Assembly (NCBI RefSeq): GCF_027596085.1
Contig: NC_072465.1
Location: 12,204,857-12,268,856, forward strand
Length of the DNA: 64,000 nt
Reading direction: 5' to 3'
DNA from: Anoplopoma fimbria
Lineage: Eukaryota; Chordata; Actinopteri; Perciformes; Anoplopomatidae
The translations under genes were made by a program, and so were the position numbers. Shown here in pieces: positions 1-13,529 of this stretch (positions within the stretch are counted from its first letter, which is position 1; the number at the start of each line of letters is the position of its first letter). The notes beneath the pieces were generated by a model that did no database searches, had not been told where the DNA came from, and saw only the letters and a list, made by a program, of their open reading frames with translations.

Positions 1-204
1 TTATGGAACAATACAGATATAGGATTCAGAAATCAGATTCTCTATGAACCATTCTTCTATAGTGCAGATGCTTTAAACTCAAATGTCACGGTCTCTAATT
101 GCAGCATTTTTACAAGGAGCTATTATTTTCTGCTGTTTGGTTAATACTGCTCGAGGCATGTTCATTTCAAATTTAATATGTTTTCACATGAGTGTAAGAC
201 TTAC

Positions 205-298
205 ATGGCACCACGGAGGAGTTTCGATTTTTCTCTTTGTTGCACTCCTTCTGAGCGTTGAAGCATTCCATGAATCTGGCATTACACTGTGTTACCAA
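205..298 (-). CDS. ptprg: ptprg D2 first exon, left copy
   Basis: Twin of 24,515-24,608. The remaining D2 exons of this copy are expected just left of the window. Confidence 0.9.
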
Positions 299-1049
299 CT
301 AAGAGACAAAGAGAGAAAAAGAGAAGTTGGGTATTTGTTACACCTTGTAAAACTTTCAAATGACAGACCAACTCATCACAGCTGGGAAGTTATTTAATTT
401 CATAAAAAAACTATGGATGGTACAAATTGTACAAATTTGCACTCTAAACTATCAAAATCTACTTTGCACCCTTCGTTGTGATCAAAATGGATGTATCTCT
501 CTTCATGAGGGCCTATCATGTGAAATAAAGTGTTTTTCTCCCTCCCTGTTTGTGTCTCCTTAACCCATTCTTTAAACAGCATCAATTAACATCCAACATC
601 AGATTCTCCGAAATGACTTCAACAGCATCAGAAGAGTTCTGGAATAAAACCTGAAGGTAAAACAGAAAGCCGCTCTCGGTAGCTAAAGGAGCAGGAAAAC
701 ACACTGAACCAAAGTGTCTCAAAGGAGTTGAGAAACAAGCACAACGTCCAGAGGAAAACCAAGACAAACAATGACTAAATTCAGCAGCAAACAATGTCTA
801 AAGCAGCAAACAATGTCTAAATTCGGCAGCAAACAATGTCTAAATTCTAATCCTATCAAAAGGGCCTCATGCATTACCATAACAAAGAAAGCTATTGTTT
901 TGCACATACACTCCATCTGCTAGACCTTGGACTCCACTGTTGCATGTTGTAATGAAATAACAGGAATAACCTTCCCTAGCCTCATCATACCTACAACCAA
1001 TATAAACAAGGGCTGGACGATAATAAAAGCTGAGAACTGATCAGGAGAA

Positions 1050-1795
1050 TATCTGGTTAATTTTTTTAATAACATTCATTAAAAAATGTTTTCATTATAT
1101 TTAATGAAACTTAAGTTAATAGCTATTTTACTGTTAACAAACAATGAAATGATAATTAATACTGTTTACTTAATATCATGTTATCATTAGTTTGTGTAAA
1201 ATGAAATACTTAGTTGATAAATTATATATAGTATCAGTGTCCATTCTGATTACATTATTTATTAACAGTTTATTGTTGCACACATTATATATTTACAAAT
1301 ATATACAAAATATATATAAGTATTTGTTAATGATTACCAAATTATCTGAAAATCTTTAATAAATTGATTGTAACACATTTATAAACATTACATAGATAGA
1401 TGGACCAGAAACCAAACTCAACTTTTGGCACAAATATTTGGTCCATATTTCTATGTAATGATAATAGACGTTTTACAAACAATTTCTTAAAGGTTTAAAA
1501 ATGATTAACATATGCTTAATATAATATATAAAAAATGTATAGTGATTGCAACAATAAACTGTTTCAAATTAAGAGTATTATAGCATTTAGGATTATAAGT
1601 AAACATTATTAATTGCAGTAAAATCATTTTTGAAGTAAAATGAACTATCAATGTATAATTTATTAATCTTGATTATTATACAGTGTTACCAAATATGTAT
1701 TTCAGGACTAACTGATCAATACATGATATATAAAGATTTGATGAAATCTAAAAAATAACCAAATTGAAAATTACTAAATGTAAGCTGTGTTAATG
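1050..1795. repeat. AT-rich long imperfect inverted repeat (fold-back element), left copy
   Basis: The two halves pair around a centre near 1,420. Close pairs include 1,387-1,407 with 1,439-1,459 (one starts ATTACATAGATAGATGGACC) and a perfect 17-bp pair, AACAGTTTATTGTTGCA at 1,264-1,280 with its complement at 1,547-1,563. Looser pairing continues outward on both sides. A non-autonomous DNA transposon of the fold-back or MITE type is the likely origin; no coding capacity is seen. Confidence 0.65.
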
Positions 1796-2099
1796 TTTAA
1801 TTGTATAAATTGTTGATTTGAGGAGGAATCACAGATGTGTTTAAAGAAATCAGTAATTTGAGACCTTTCAAATTACTAAAAGCATTGTCACCTCGATTCA
1901 TGTATTTCAATAATTAATCTTGATGTAATTAAACAAAAACTTAATGTGAAAAGCTAATAAGAGTAAGCTAATACCGCTAGTCAACTAATAATTAGCTTGT
2001 GATATAACCTGACTCATAACAAAACACATGGTTGTTTTATGTCACATTTTAAAATGTGCTTAATGTGCAATGAATAATAAATGCCGGCAGTCCCTTCAC

Positions 2100-2246
2100 C
2101 TTGAACTGTTTCTCCAGATGTGTCCGTCCGCTGTGTCCTGGTGTCGTGATGCTGTTGAAATAACTGTAAAGGTGGCTGGCTGTCACTTCGGTCTCCTTCC
2201 CCAAAATGGCTTCCATCAAGGCATCGTGGATGAAGATGTACTGCTC
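2100..2246 (-). CDS. ptprg: ptprg D1 end exon, left copy
   Basis: Twin of 26,410-26,556, encoding [16 protein letters not shown] to LEKQFK. Confidence 0.92.
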
Positions 2247-3888
2247 CTGGATCAGCCAAATGGTGAAAGAGGACAAAGAGATGTTCAGCAGCTGTAGTGG
2301 CAAGGTGGTGTTTGGCATGCCCAAACCATAGATTTGGTTTGCAACTTCAATTTTGCAATGCAATTAAGTATTAGTTATCACATGTAATAATAGTATTAGT
2401 GTGGGTTTTAGGGCAGCATGGGAGAAGTAGACTATTGTTCCTCTGCAACGGGTTTGAATACACACATACACCACCTAAAAGGATGAAATATGCAGTTTGG
2501 TTTGAAGCAAATTGTTATTTATATAGATAAAAAGGCTGACTAGAATCAGTTTACAAAAGCTACTACCAGAGACTTGACAGAGGACATTTTGAAAGTTATC
2601 ACAATGCTTTGGTCAAACTCAGTGGAGATTTTACAATGAAACTGTGCACTACATCATTCAGATGTCCATGTTAGATTGTTTGATTTGGTTTTGAATGCTA
2701 GCCATAGCTTACACTATGTAAAGTGACATAACTTTTTTGTAAAAACATTATTCTGGTGGTCGATCTGTCTTTTTCTAGACTTTGTAAAGAGCAAGATGTT
2801 GTATTTCCACAACCAGTGACTGTGGATATTGGTGGTCCCCAGAGGGTGATTCCAAATGACTTCTAGATCTTCCTCAAGAAGAAGTATCAGGGAAATGTTT
2901 CCCCTTGACACCATGCTTAATAACAAGATACACAGAAAATTAGCGACCTGATATTTACTGGGTGTTCATGGTTCATCCAAAAGAACTACCAACCACATTT
3001 CATGAAATTCTCTGTGGATATTCATTGGCCCCTTTAATTAACCCTCAGTAACACACAACAGACTAAGCACTTGTAATCCCTAGATGTTTTTTTTTCATTT
3101 TTCTGTGCCAGACCTTTATTCAACTGCCTCAGTCTAAATGATTCCCTGTGTTTCAACAATAACTTCTGCAGGGCATAACGTTTCCATGAATCTAGTATGA
3201 ATATGTAAAGGTACCCACAGAAGGAATTCTCATCATGATACATTAGGCATTTCCTCATTACATCAATATTTCCACTCGAGCACAAGATATTGCAGGATGT
3301 AAAGAAAGTCATGAAAATGTGAAACTGTTGGTATTTGGTGATTGCTGAACCTGACCTGTAGTATCAACAAGAGGGTTGGATGAAGCATATTGACCCATTA
3401 AGATGCATGTTGTTTGACCCCTGTGACTAAATGGGGTATCAGGTAGCAGAAAAATAGTTTGTGCTAAACCCACCAGTGGAAACAAATTAGGCATATAAAT
3501 GTGTTTGTTGTCTATCCTCTCATAACTTAAAGACTACCCTGGAAATAAAAAAATGCTTATAATGACAATCGAATGAAAAAAAATGATCAACAATTCTGAC
3601 TTCTCTGTGGACTTGAAATCAAGCCATTAGCACAGTACACAATCTGGTGAATTAGTGTTAATGACAGATTTTCTGGCAATAGCCATGTGCTTTCCTAACC
3701 TGTGACAAGAGTGTGTGGATAAATAATTAAGTTGCAATTAAGTAGCGTCTGGCTATTTCCACAATGCTTTCATGCTGCAGTTACAGAACATTAAAAAGCT
3801 CAACATGAACTGCTGGTATTGGTCTACGTTACTTTGACATGTAGCCAGACTTGGTTAGTGTTTTTAAATTACTGTGCATGATACGAGT

Positions 3889-4070
3889 TACCCTTTCAAT
3901 TAGCTCATGGTAATCACTAATGCTAATCGCTAGCATGCTGACTAGTGTTATTTTTTATGGTTGGTAAGAGTGCTGTAAAGGGACTGTTATTGCTGCGACA
4001 TGTGTATGCTAGCGATTAGCATCAGTGCTATCAACTATCATAAGCTATACATCGTCTAATTGAAAGGTTA
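3889..4070. repeat. fold-back element of about 180 bp, left copy
   Basis: A perfect 17-bp pair (ATGCTAATCGCTAGCAT at 3,920-3,936; complement at 4,006-4,022) lies inside an outer pair (CCTTTCAATTAG near 3,892-3,903; complement at 4,056-4,067). It resembles a MITE or a recombined palindrome. Right-copy counterpart is 28,198-28,379. Confidence 0.7.
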
Positions 4071-4455
4071 ACGGCTACTCTTCTCTACTACCCCTATCGC
4101 CTCAGTCTGCAGAGTCTGGGGCGTTGGTTTCATAGGAGGGGGAATGGAGGGGGCGTTGGTTGGTGACAGACGAAAGCTCCCTCCATGTATGTCACCTGCA
4201 GCCAGATCTAGTGGTTGCAGGGTTTCAACCAATAGCAGGCAGTCGTTATCCATATTTGTAACACAGTATTTAGAATTAAAACACTGTGCACTAAAATGTC
4301 AGGATTAGGACCTGAATCCAACATTAAACATATACATAGATTTTCAGCTGAAAATCTGACATGCTGATTTGGGGGTTTAGTTTCTCTTTAGGGGTTCATT
4401 GCCCAAAAAGAGTCTCATAAACATTTGGCTCATGCACAGTGACAACTATACAAAC

Positions 4456-4591
4456 CTCAGTCTGGACTAGGTAGTTGCGCTGGCTGCGTATATGTTTGAG
4501 GAAGCCGAGTACATTGACTGTGCTCTTGTCTTTGATCTGCTGCAGCATGCTGTCCACGACGATGTACGTCCCCGTCCGACCCACTCCAGCA
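4456..4591 (-). CDS. ptprg: ptprg D1 catalytic loop exon, left copy
   Basis: Twin of 28,763-28,898; contains [17 protein letters not shown] and NYLVQTE. Confidence 0.92.
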
Positions 4592-5989
4592 CTGCAACAC
4601 AACACAAGAGATGAATGAAAGGGTTTATGTGTTGGAAAAAGGAATTGAAATGGATATGAAATTACTTTTAAAAGCCTTTATTACAGAGATGACAGTAGAA
4701 AGCTGTCAAGAAATGAGGGATATTGGTATAACAATAATACCCTAAATGTGTTTCACATGACATTTAATTTATTGCTATCCACAATAAACACAACTAAACA
4801 GTTTTCTTTTCTCTGTGATTTCAATTTGTATTAGTTGTTTCTTGTGGGTGGAGACATCCGTATTTGATACCACAATGTTTGGGGTCTATCTATGCATGAA
4901 TGTCTTCAAAAAGAGAAAAAATGTTTAATTCCTGATTAAATGTCACTCATTGCAAACGCAAACTATTGCAATGACTGTACTCAGACAGCTATTTAGCGAA
5001 AACAAAACAAAACAAAACAAATCAATCAATCAATCAATCAATATAATTATCCTGTCACGTCAGGCAGTGACTTTTTTGAGTGTATTTTAAAGTGTTGTCA
5101 TTTGTCTGTATATAAAATTAGACCATAAAAAGTCCACATTTGACATGCCCTTTAAGGACACGAAAGCCGTGTTGGCGTATTTAAATAATTATCACATTCT
5201 AACCAAGAACTAACCATTAAAACTAGGTAAAGGTGAGCATATAACTAAAAGAACAGCAAGAGTGTTGTGGAACAGTTCCTACATTTCCACGAGCCGACAG
5301 TATGGCCACAGACCCAATTAACACCTTCACTGTACTTACAAATTCAGAACTTTGAGTTTCCTGTTGTTTCAAAGCAGCAGGGCAGCAGAGTGAATGTGAG
5401 CGTGTCTCTGTTTCTTGCATAATGAGGGGGAGGATGTCTGAATGTGTATGTGCCGGTACAAAATGGTAGTAATGAGCGGTGTGTCTGCAGCCTCAGCGGC
5501 AAGGCAGCGTGACAAGTTATTATCGATGATCACAGTGCAGATGATAGCAGAGAGCTCCGTACTTATTCCCCCGGGGCCACAGTCAGTGGACAATTACCAG
5601 TAATTTCCTCGCCCGCCTTACTGTAAAATGCCCTTAAATATAAGCTGGCAACTGTGACAGCAAGTTCAGTGACGCTACTTAGATATGCAGTTGTAAGTGG
5701 CAAGCACAAAGGTATAGGTGTGGAGTTCATTTGTAATACCTCCATCCAAAAGTACAAAGAATTGAATAAGATTGTAGCATTTGTCGGGGCAGTACAAAAT
5801 GTGCATTATACAGAAAGGATGAAATTGATGCCCTTCTTACACAATAATCCCAAACTAAATGTACAGAAAGGAAGAACACAAAACAGTATGAATGACAGTT
5901 AATGTGCAAGATGACAGCAATGTGGGTGATAGATGGAGGGGGAACAGAGTGATGAGGGAAGCTTCAGTGAAGTGAAAGCAGTGCACTAC

Positions 5990-6165
5990 CTGCAGTGGAC
6001 AAGCATGGGTCCCATGTCAGGCATCTGGGCGGCCGAGGACCTGCGGACAAAGGTGAGGACGGGCAGGGTGTACTCAGGGACACCCATGTCGGGCCACTGG
6101 GTGTAATGATACTGGAGCACGGCCCGTTCACTCTGGGCCCGCGCCTTGGGGTTCCCCTTCCCACC
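5990..6165 (-). CDS. ptprg: ptprg D1 WPD exon, left copy
   Basis: Twin of 30,296-30,471; contains [10 protein letters not shown] and ends at the catalytic Cys. Confidence 0.9.
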
Positions 6166-6564
6166 CTGAATGGAGGAGAAAAAGAAAGAGGAGAGGAGGA
6201 ATGTGTGTTAAGGTTGAGAAGAAAAAAAAAGGTGGTATGAAAGCATCAAGTCAGGGGGACACAGAAACACAATTTACACTTACCTTCTAATTACGGCTAG
6301 ATTGTTTTGCATTTATATCAGAAATCATCATATCATATCATATCATAACATAATACTTTATTTAGGAAACTAAATAAAGCTTCACATTTAAAGCTTTCCA
6401 CTGGCGGAACGGAGGGATACTTTTATTTTGAAATGCAATGCATTTGTCACCAAGCTAGGGAGCTTCATGAAAGGTGTTGTTCTTCAATAAAAAAAAGGTC
6501 TAATCAACCAAATATGGGCATTTCCTTCTCTGTCTGTTCAGCAGATCAGTTTTAACTACTTTAC

Positions 6565-6732
6565 CTTGCTGTGCCACTTCTTCTCTTTCACTCTCACCTT
6601 TTTGACTTTAGTGTTGCCTAATGTGAAGCGGCGAACGGTGTAGCAGGCATGAACTTTGGTGCTTTTCAGTGTGACTACCATGTTGCCGTACTCTTCACTG
6701 TTCTCTGCTGGCCAATACTGGTCACATTTTCT
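6565..6732 (-). CDS. ptprg: ptprg D1 KCDQYWP exon with tandem donors, left copy
   Basis: Twin of 30,872-31,039. Using the family-like donor, the exon is 6,598-6,732. Confidence 0.88.
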
Positions 6733-7284
6733 CTGTAGAGCAGACACACACACAAACACACAAGGGTCAGATTCAATCTCTATCAACAAAATAGTTGAGG
6801 GTGGATGGTGTGTCAACAATTAACAGTACTTTAAAAAATATAAAGCTCTCCGTCACAGTACAAGAATCGTCTAATAATTGTTCAGAAGACACTCAGATAA
6901 AAGTCAAACAAAGCTTTCATAGAGAGGAGCATCTATCGCTACCGGTCCATAGACCTTTCTCCCAGGGGACGGTTTAAGAAGCAAAGCTGTAACTAATAAC
7001 ATTATTGTTGGCTTTGTGAGCCAGCACACCAGGGCCCTGACTCATCTGAATAAAATATACCCCTTATTCATTTGATATTCTGTTGGTTACACTGTGTTTG
7101 ACAAGTCTAAATGTCTGCTGTGAGAAATTCCCTTTTTATTTGATTCAAAGGCAGTACTGAAGTTTCTATTGTCTGGTCATTGGGTGTACATTACTATGTA
7201 ATTGGGGTTAACAAGTTATGACACATTTTGAACCTTGCCTTAAACATAAAAAAAAACTACACGAATGTGTATGTCAGAACATAC

Positions 7285-7419
7285 TCGGCCTTTCTCAACC
7301 AAGTTCGTGATCATGACAATGACGCAGGTATTTTGCTCCCACACCATCTGCCAAAAGTCCTCAAAGGTGGACTTGAGAGGTCCCTGGGCTGCGATGTAAG
7401 CTTTGGGCTTATTATAACC
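7285..7419 (-). CDS. ptprg: ptprg D1 DFW exon, left copy
   Basis: Twin of 31,592-31,726, encoding [17 protein letters not shown] and the DFWQMVW motif. Confidence 0.9.
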
Positions 7420-7603
7420 CTAATGGATGAAAGAGACAGATTATTAGTTTGGCAACAAGGTGCATATAAATGACGTCATAGAACTAATACAATTTATATT
7501 CTTCCAAAACATTCTCGCAGTCATCATCTCTTAAATGACTCCTCTTATCATACAAACACAGACACAGATCGTTTTTTTGACATCTCCCAGTGGAAGCACT
7601 CAC

Positions 7604-7686
7604 ATCCACGTAGTTGGCATTGATGTAGTCGGTGTGTTTGGAGTCCTTCCCAGCCAGCGGCCTCAGCTTCACCCTGCTGTGGTCAT
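7604..7686 (-). CDS. ptprg: ptprg D1 DYINANY exon, left copy
   Basis: Twin of 31,911-31,993, encoding [20 protein letters not shown] and INANYVD. Confidence 0.9.
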
Positions 7687-9370
7687 CTGAAGAGGGAACA
7701 GAGCAGTAACACAGTGAGTGTGTTTGTGTGACTGAAACCATGGCGAGAGCTAACCTTAACTCTCACCCTAACACAGTGCCGTCCATGTTACACTGTCAAC
7801 TTGATGCTCCACCAAGGCACCTGCTCCCAACCAGGAAGCACATTAACCTTTGTGGCTGCAACAATGGTCGGACTGGGTTGTGCAGGTTTTTACTGACAGC
7901 TGAACAGCACGCACTCCAATAAGCACAAGGCTGAGCTGCTTTCAAACGCAGCCAATGGTTGTATGAGAAGTGTGAAATACTTATTACTGAAGTCAGGCAC
8001 ACTAGGGGAATGGTGGTAAGCTTTTGCTCTGCTAGTGGTTGACTCAGTTATTTTATCTGGTTAACTATTAACACATACACTTTGGTTCAGAGAAAGCTCT
8101 GCGATTTGTGCTTCATTTAATTTAGTAAAAGTAAAAATGTGTTGCTCTAAACGTAGCAAAATCACCACACATCTTTTGGAAACAGCACCTTGAAAAAAAC
8201 GGATTGTATTTTGCACTCTGCTTGCTCAGGGAAATGAATATTTGAGGTCCGCTAATGATTTTAATGACACATGACCTTTCCTCTAGTGCAACTATATGGC
8301 GCAAGCTTCAACTAATACATATCTTAAAATCTAATAGCTACATCACAGTAACTCTGGAAGGTCAAGCTTGCCGGGGAATCTTTATCCACTTTTAGGTAAT
8401 TACATGACATTTTCTTTCGTACCACCATTTAGAAAGAGCATCAACAAGGTAATTGATGACCGGACGGTCCATATGCTTGGAAAAGCCCTGCCAGCACTCC
8501 GACAAGTTTGAAATAAAGAGGAGATATGTGGACGCCTGAAATGCAAATTGTCACATACATATTCAAGTCTGTAAAAGTGTAAAAGTGCAGACACTTTCAT
8601 TCTGAGAATAACTAACTAAAGAATGTGTCAATAAGCATGTTCAATATGTGAAAAAGAGTTACCATGCAACCAGCAAATCACCTTCTGGAATGTTTCATAG
8701 AATTAGTTTGTAGGACATATTTACCCATGAACTGCATTAAATCAAATATTGTATGTCTCTCTACATGTGTTACTAAATATATGTCTTGCACCACACTCAC
8801 TGAAGCAGTTTAACGTGGGACACCGGCGTCCTCGGCTTACATCCCTGTCTTTCAGAGGCTGTAGCAGGCTCAGTTTGAAAGCTGGAGATATCGGTATCAT
8901 ATGACGACCTGATAAGTCCACTAGTACCAACCATGTCATGCTAGCTCCTCAAGGTGGAGGCTAAATAACACTCCAGAGTCAGGCTAAATTCTGGTGGGGG
9001 AAACACTGGCTGGACTATATTCAAAGGGCTCCTCGACCTCTGAAGACGGGTTCTATGGGTACCCACAAGTCTCCCCTTTACATACATGTCCGCTTTATGA
9101 TGATCACATGCGGTTTTGGGCAGAAATCAAGCATTTGATATAAATTGTTATTTACGGCCAATGTAAAATGGTTGAAATGGAAACTTGGCGTCCCTAAACA
9201 GTCCTAGAATGAAATTGATTGCTGCTGTTATTATAAGTAGTCATAATTTTTTTTTTTTTCTTCGTTACTCTGCTTACTACTCTTATTATATAAATAATTT
9301 ATGTCAGATACATTGAATGTGTTGTATCTCTGTTATGCTGTTCATTCTCTACACATGACATCTATTGCAT

Positions 9371-9581
9371 TCTGTCCATCCTGGGAGAAGGATCCCTCCT
9401 CTGTCGCTCTCCCATAGGTTTCTTCCTTTTTTCTCCCTGTTAAAGGTTTTTTTTAGGAGAGTTTTTCCTGTGCCGATGTGAGGGTTCCGGGACAGAGGAC
9501 ATCGCATGTGTACAGATTGTAAGGCAAAATTTGTAATTTGTGATTCTGGGCTATACAAAATAAACTGAATTGAATTGAATT
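9371..9581 (+). mobile_element. LINE-type 3' tail (L2/Maui-like), left copy
   Basis: The block runs from CTGTCCATCCTGGGAGAAGG to GGGCTATACAAAATAAACTG and ends in a short GAATT tandem, the usual 3' end of a very common fish LINE family as I remember it. Only the tail is present, with no reverse transcriptase. Class assignment is from memory. Confidence 0.6.
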
Positions 9582-9985
9582 AAAGTGGTTAAAAATGGTT
9601 ATATGTTTAATTCTGTTTAACAAACGGTATAACATTATGAGACATAATAAAGCATGGGAATGGCATCACACTTACATCATTATGTTCTAGGCCCTCATAA
9701 CTTTTAACATTTCAATTAGAGATTTATGACTGGAAAACTTCACACACTGAGCTGCATCTCAGATGACTAGTTCCCAGCTTTCAGATGATGTTCACCACTA
9801 TGTGGCTTCTTATGTTAACCTGCTATTGTCCCCTGAAAACCTCCTGTCCCCCTTAAAAGACAAAAAATAGGTCTTTTGTAGGGAGGGTGGGGGAGATAGA
9901 TGTTTATGTCATCTTACAAGTTTCTTCTATATAAATGACTCAGGACAGAGTACACACTATGATGTTCTATGAAGAGTGTACTCAC

Positions 9986-10082
9986 AAGCCACTATGTTGA
10001 TGTATCTGTTCTTGTGCTTGTTGTCAGGGTGGTTGGAGTGCTCTGACGTGATCTTCATATCGGCAGTGCACCGTTGAACCTC
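9986..10082 (-). CDS. ptprg: ptprg D1 KNRY exon, left copy
   Basis: Twin of 34,291-34,387; it carries [12 protein letters not shown]. Confidence 0.9.
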
Positions 10083-13000
10083 CTGGGGAAGGACACACCA
10101 ACACAAACAAACACCCCTATGTCATTCTGATACGTCTATACACTTTGGTGAATCACACGATGTATTTAAAGTTACTGGTTGCATTTCCAGAAAAATTCAC
10201 TTTGGATTTCCCCAGAGGATAAATCCTGATGTTTATGGTCCACATTTATCTGAGGCCAGACTGCAATTACATTTACTGAACATATTCATGCCCTGCAGAG
10301 GATTCACCCATTTTTTATGACCACATGACCTTACCTCTAGAGACACATTTGTATTGTGTGTTGTAGTGAACAATGCAGCCTCTAGGGGCTGCTACCTGTG
10401 CTTTGTTGTCTCCAAGTCAATTGCTCAAAATAGTTTTTTACATGGTATGCACGCAGCATGTGACACATCATTTAGAGAGATGGAAAACGTAGATATGAAA
10501 TGTACAGTACAGTCGGTATTGTAAAGAAAACAAGGGTTCATTTGCAAAAGCAGATATATCTTTTTCTCATTTATTTATTTTCCTTTAAAAAAAATTGCAC
10601 TCCAGGGAACATCATTCAAACTTTTGTCGGTCAAATTGTTTTGATAAGATATCTCATTTATTTTTGAAATTCTAATAAATCATGTTGTTTTCATTGTGCA
10701 CTTTGAATTTCAATCAAACTGGTGTTAGTCTTTCTGTTTATGTAGATGACCTCTAATTGGTTATACATTTTGTTATACATCTTGCCTTGCATTCCGGCTA
10801 AATGTACGTGACACTTCTCAATATTTCACCATACATTGTTTTTTTGTTGTGGATGCATGCTGCATTTTTTGAGTGTCTCACGTCCATCACATGATGCAGC
10901 CATATCTGTGTACATCTCTTGTACAAAAGCTGCTCTCCTTGTACTACCTGTTCAGGCTGATTTCAACCTCCTCAACCCCTTATTCTCTCTCTCTGCCTGT
11001 CATTCCCTCTTTTTGACTTTAGGAAGTGTTCCCCTCTCCATAAATTGTGCTTTAATAAGCTCCAGCCCTTGCTTGGCACAGTCGTACCATGCCCTCAGGT
11101 CAAGAAAATAAATAACATGTCGGGGAGTAACAGCTATAGTGAAATGACTAGTGCTTGAGTTATGGGCCAATTTAAACAGAAAATCAATTAGGGTATTCAC
11201 TCTGGAGATCTTTTCTTGTTTACTCCCTATATGTTTTTCCATAATTATTCTCCAAGTTTATACTGCCTTATGGTTGTTGCTTACAGTCCTAAAAATGACA
11301 GAGAGCAATTCTGGGCCGAGCAGCCTGTGAATATATGTCAGTGTTTAATGTTGAGTTCCTGCCAAGCAAACAGCTGTTGGCTGCTAGCTCAGCATGGCCA
11401 ACAGGGAGGGCAGGCGCTGGATTTGGCTCTGACCCCTCGGCCTCATTTCCTCTTGAGCTTTACAGGGCGGCCGCTTGTTTTAGCGCTATTAAACATTGAT
11501 TCATCACACTAATTGGGAAGGGGATTTATTTTGGGGCGCGGCGAGCTTCGTGTTAAGCATGTGTGAGCAGATCAGGTTGCAGGTATGATAGAAGGAGACA
11601 GGGTTCGACTGGAGATGATGTCACAGAGACAGATGACGGCGAGCAGATGGCACATATACACACATATGTCCGCACACTTAAACTCAATCCCATGCCACAG
11701 ACTGATAATTGCATGCACTCACACAAACAAATGGTTGATGGTTGATGCCATGCTGCATATACTGTCATGTAAATTCCGACTGCCACAGTGATGCCACGGT
11801 GTTTGTCGTGTGTAGTCTGACCTAGCTTTATGATGCTGCTCCCAAACAGGTTGGAATGCACCTTTCACACTGCTTGAATTTGGTATGAAAGAGTGAACGT
11901 GATGCAGTGCTCAACACTGACTTTTAAAAGTGGTTACCAGGCAACCAGGCATCATCTTTTGGTTGCCAAAACAGACAACATGGTTGCCACTTTAAGTCAC
12001 CTTACATTAAGATACTATGCACTTATGACTCAGCTTAATAATAGTAGTAGCAGAAATATAAAAATATCCCTAATGCAGCAAATATGCAAATGTATGTATT
12101 TTGTGAAGCACGTTTTGCTGTCCCCATTTTTGGCATGTTCAAAAGAGGTTGTCACTGTTGACCTATAGTAAAAATTTTGGACTGCATTCTGAGGAGTCCT
12201 CTGAATGTGATTCTGAAAAAAAAACTGCTGTGTATAAGCCAACAGAATGGTACAGACGGTGTAACATGCTGTGTAGAAAGACCAGATAATTTTTTCAGGT
12301 TAATCCATTTCCATCTTCATATATGATAACTATTGGATGGGCACTTTTAAATCAAGCATGTTTGTAGTATTTCTTCTGATTTCGGGAGCATTTACTGATT
12401 TGATTTTTTTTGGGTGGGTGACTACAATGCCATTTCAATGTTGTTGAGAGTAAATAGTGATGATTGATGCCCTCGGTCAAAGGAGGAGAAACTGGAACAG
12501 CAGGGATGGCGAGAAAGTAGGAGGAGGATGATTTCATTAGAGAAGGGGCTCCCTCCTAGAACATTTTCCTGTGTCCATCAAGACTAAACCGGATCTATGG
12601 GGGGAGAGGGGGAGGGGACACATTGGCAGTGTAACTATTAAGTTACTCATTCGGGGGGGTCACGCTCAGTTCCCCCACTTTTCTATTTCTGGGGAGAGCA
12701 TGGATCAGGAATGCAGAGAAAATGGAGGAAAAGGAGGAAACAAAGCGGCAAGGGAGGAGGAAAAAAAAGAAAAGGGATGATATTTTCACAGAGCACAATT
12801 GGAGAGCACGCTTTGGCTGGTGTGGTGAAGCATGCAGGGGTTATACCTAAACTAAAATTTCCCATCAGTAAAACTTCCCTCTTGATTTCTCTGCAATAAC
12901 CATAATCATTCAGAAGGCAGCCTTTTTTGTCCTCCTCATCTCTTGTTTCATAATGAATTTGGTGTGGTAGTAAGTTTAGACAGTAGACAGCCCAATGTTA

Positions 13001-13529
13001 TTCCCCTTCAAGACTACATACATAGGGTAACACTTATGATAATATCTTTAGTGACCCCAACATCTGAGTGTTTTGACTACATACTTTTAAAAATGTTAAT
13101 ATTGTATTGATTCATGTCAGGTTTTATTGATTTTTGTTGTTGTGTACATGCAGTGTTCAAATAGTCTTAATCATGTTTTTAATTTAATTTTACATGCATA
13201 TAAAACCATCTAGTTTAAAGGGACTATGTAGCTCACAACAAGAGGAGGGAGCAAAAACTTTAAAAGCACTTTCAACAGAGACGGTGCATGTTCTTGGAAT
13301 GACGCACAGAATTTGGGCTCATGACTGAAGGTTGCAGCTTCTGATAGTTTTAGGAGATATTGGCTACTTCTGATCTGACCCAGATAACTGTGCCAGGATC
13401 TGTGGTGGTAACCTGTTTGTGTACATTCTTTCATAGGTTAATCATAGCCTGACACTCAGGATCTGATAGCATGTGTGTTCACGTGAAGGTGTGTTTTCAA
13501 AATGTACCGGTATAGCTTTTACTGCCTAC

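Noticed and set aside
9371..9635. Minus-strand ORFs of 60-69 codons over the LINE tail
   Set aside because: They lie inside a noncoding retroelement tail and differ between copies through homopolymer changes.
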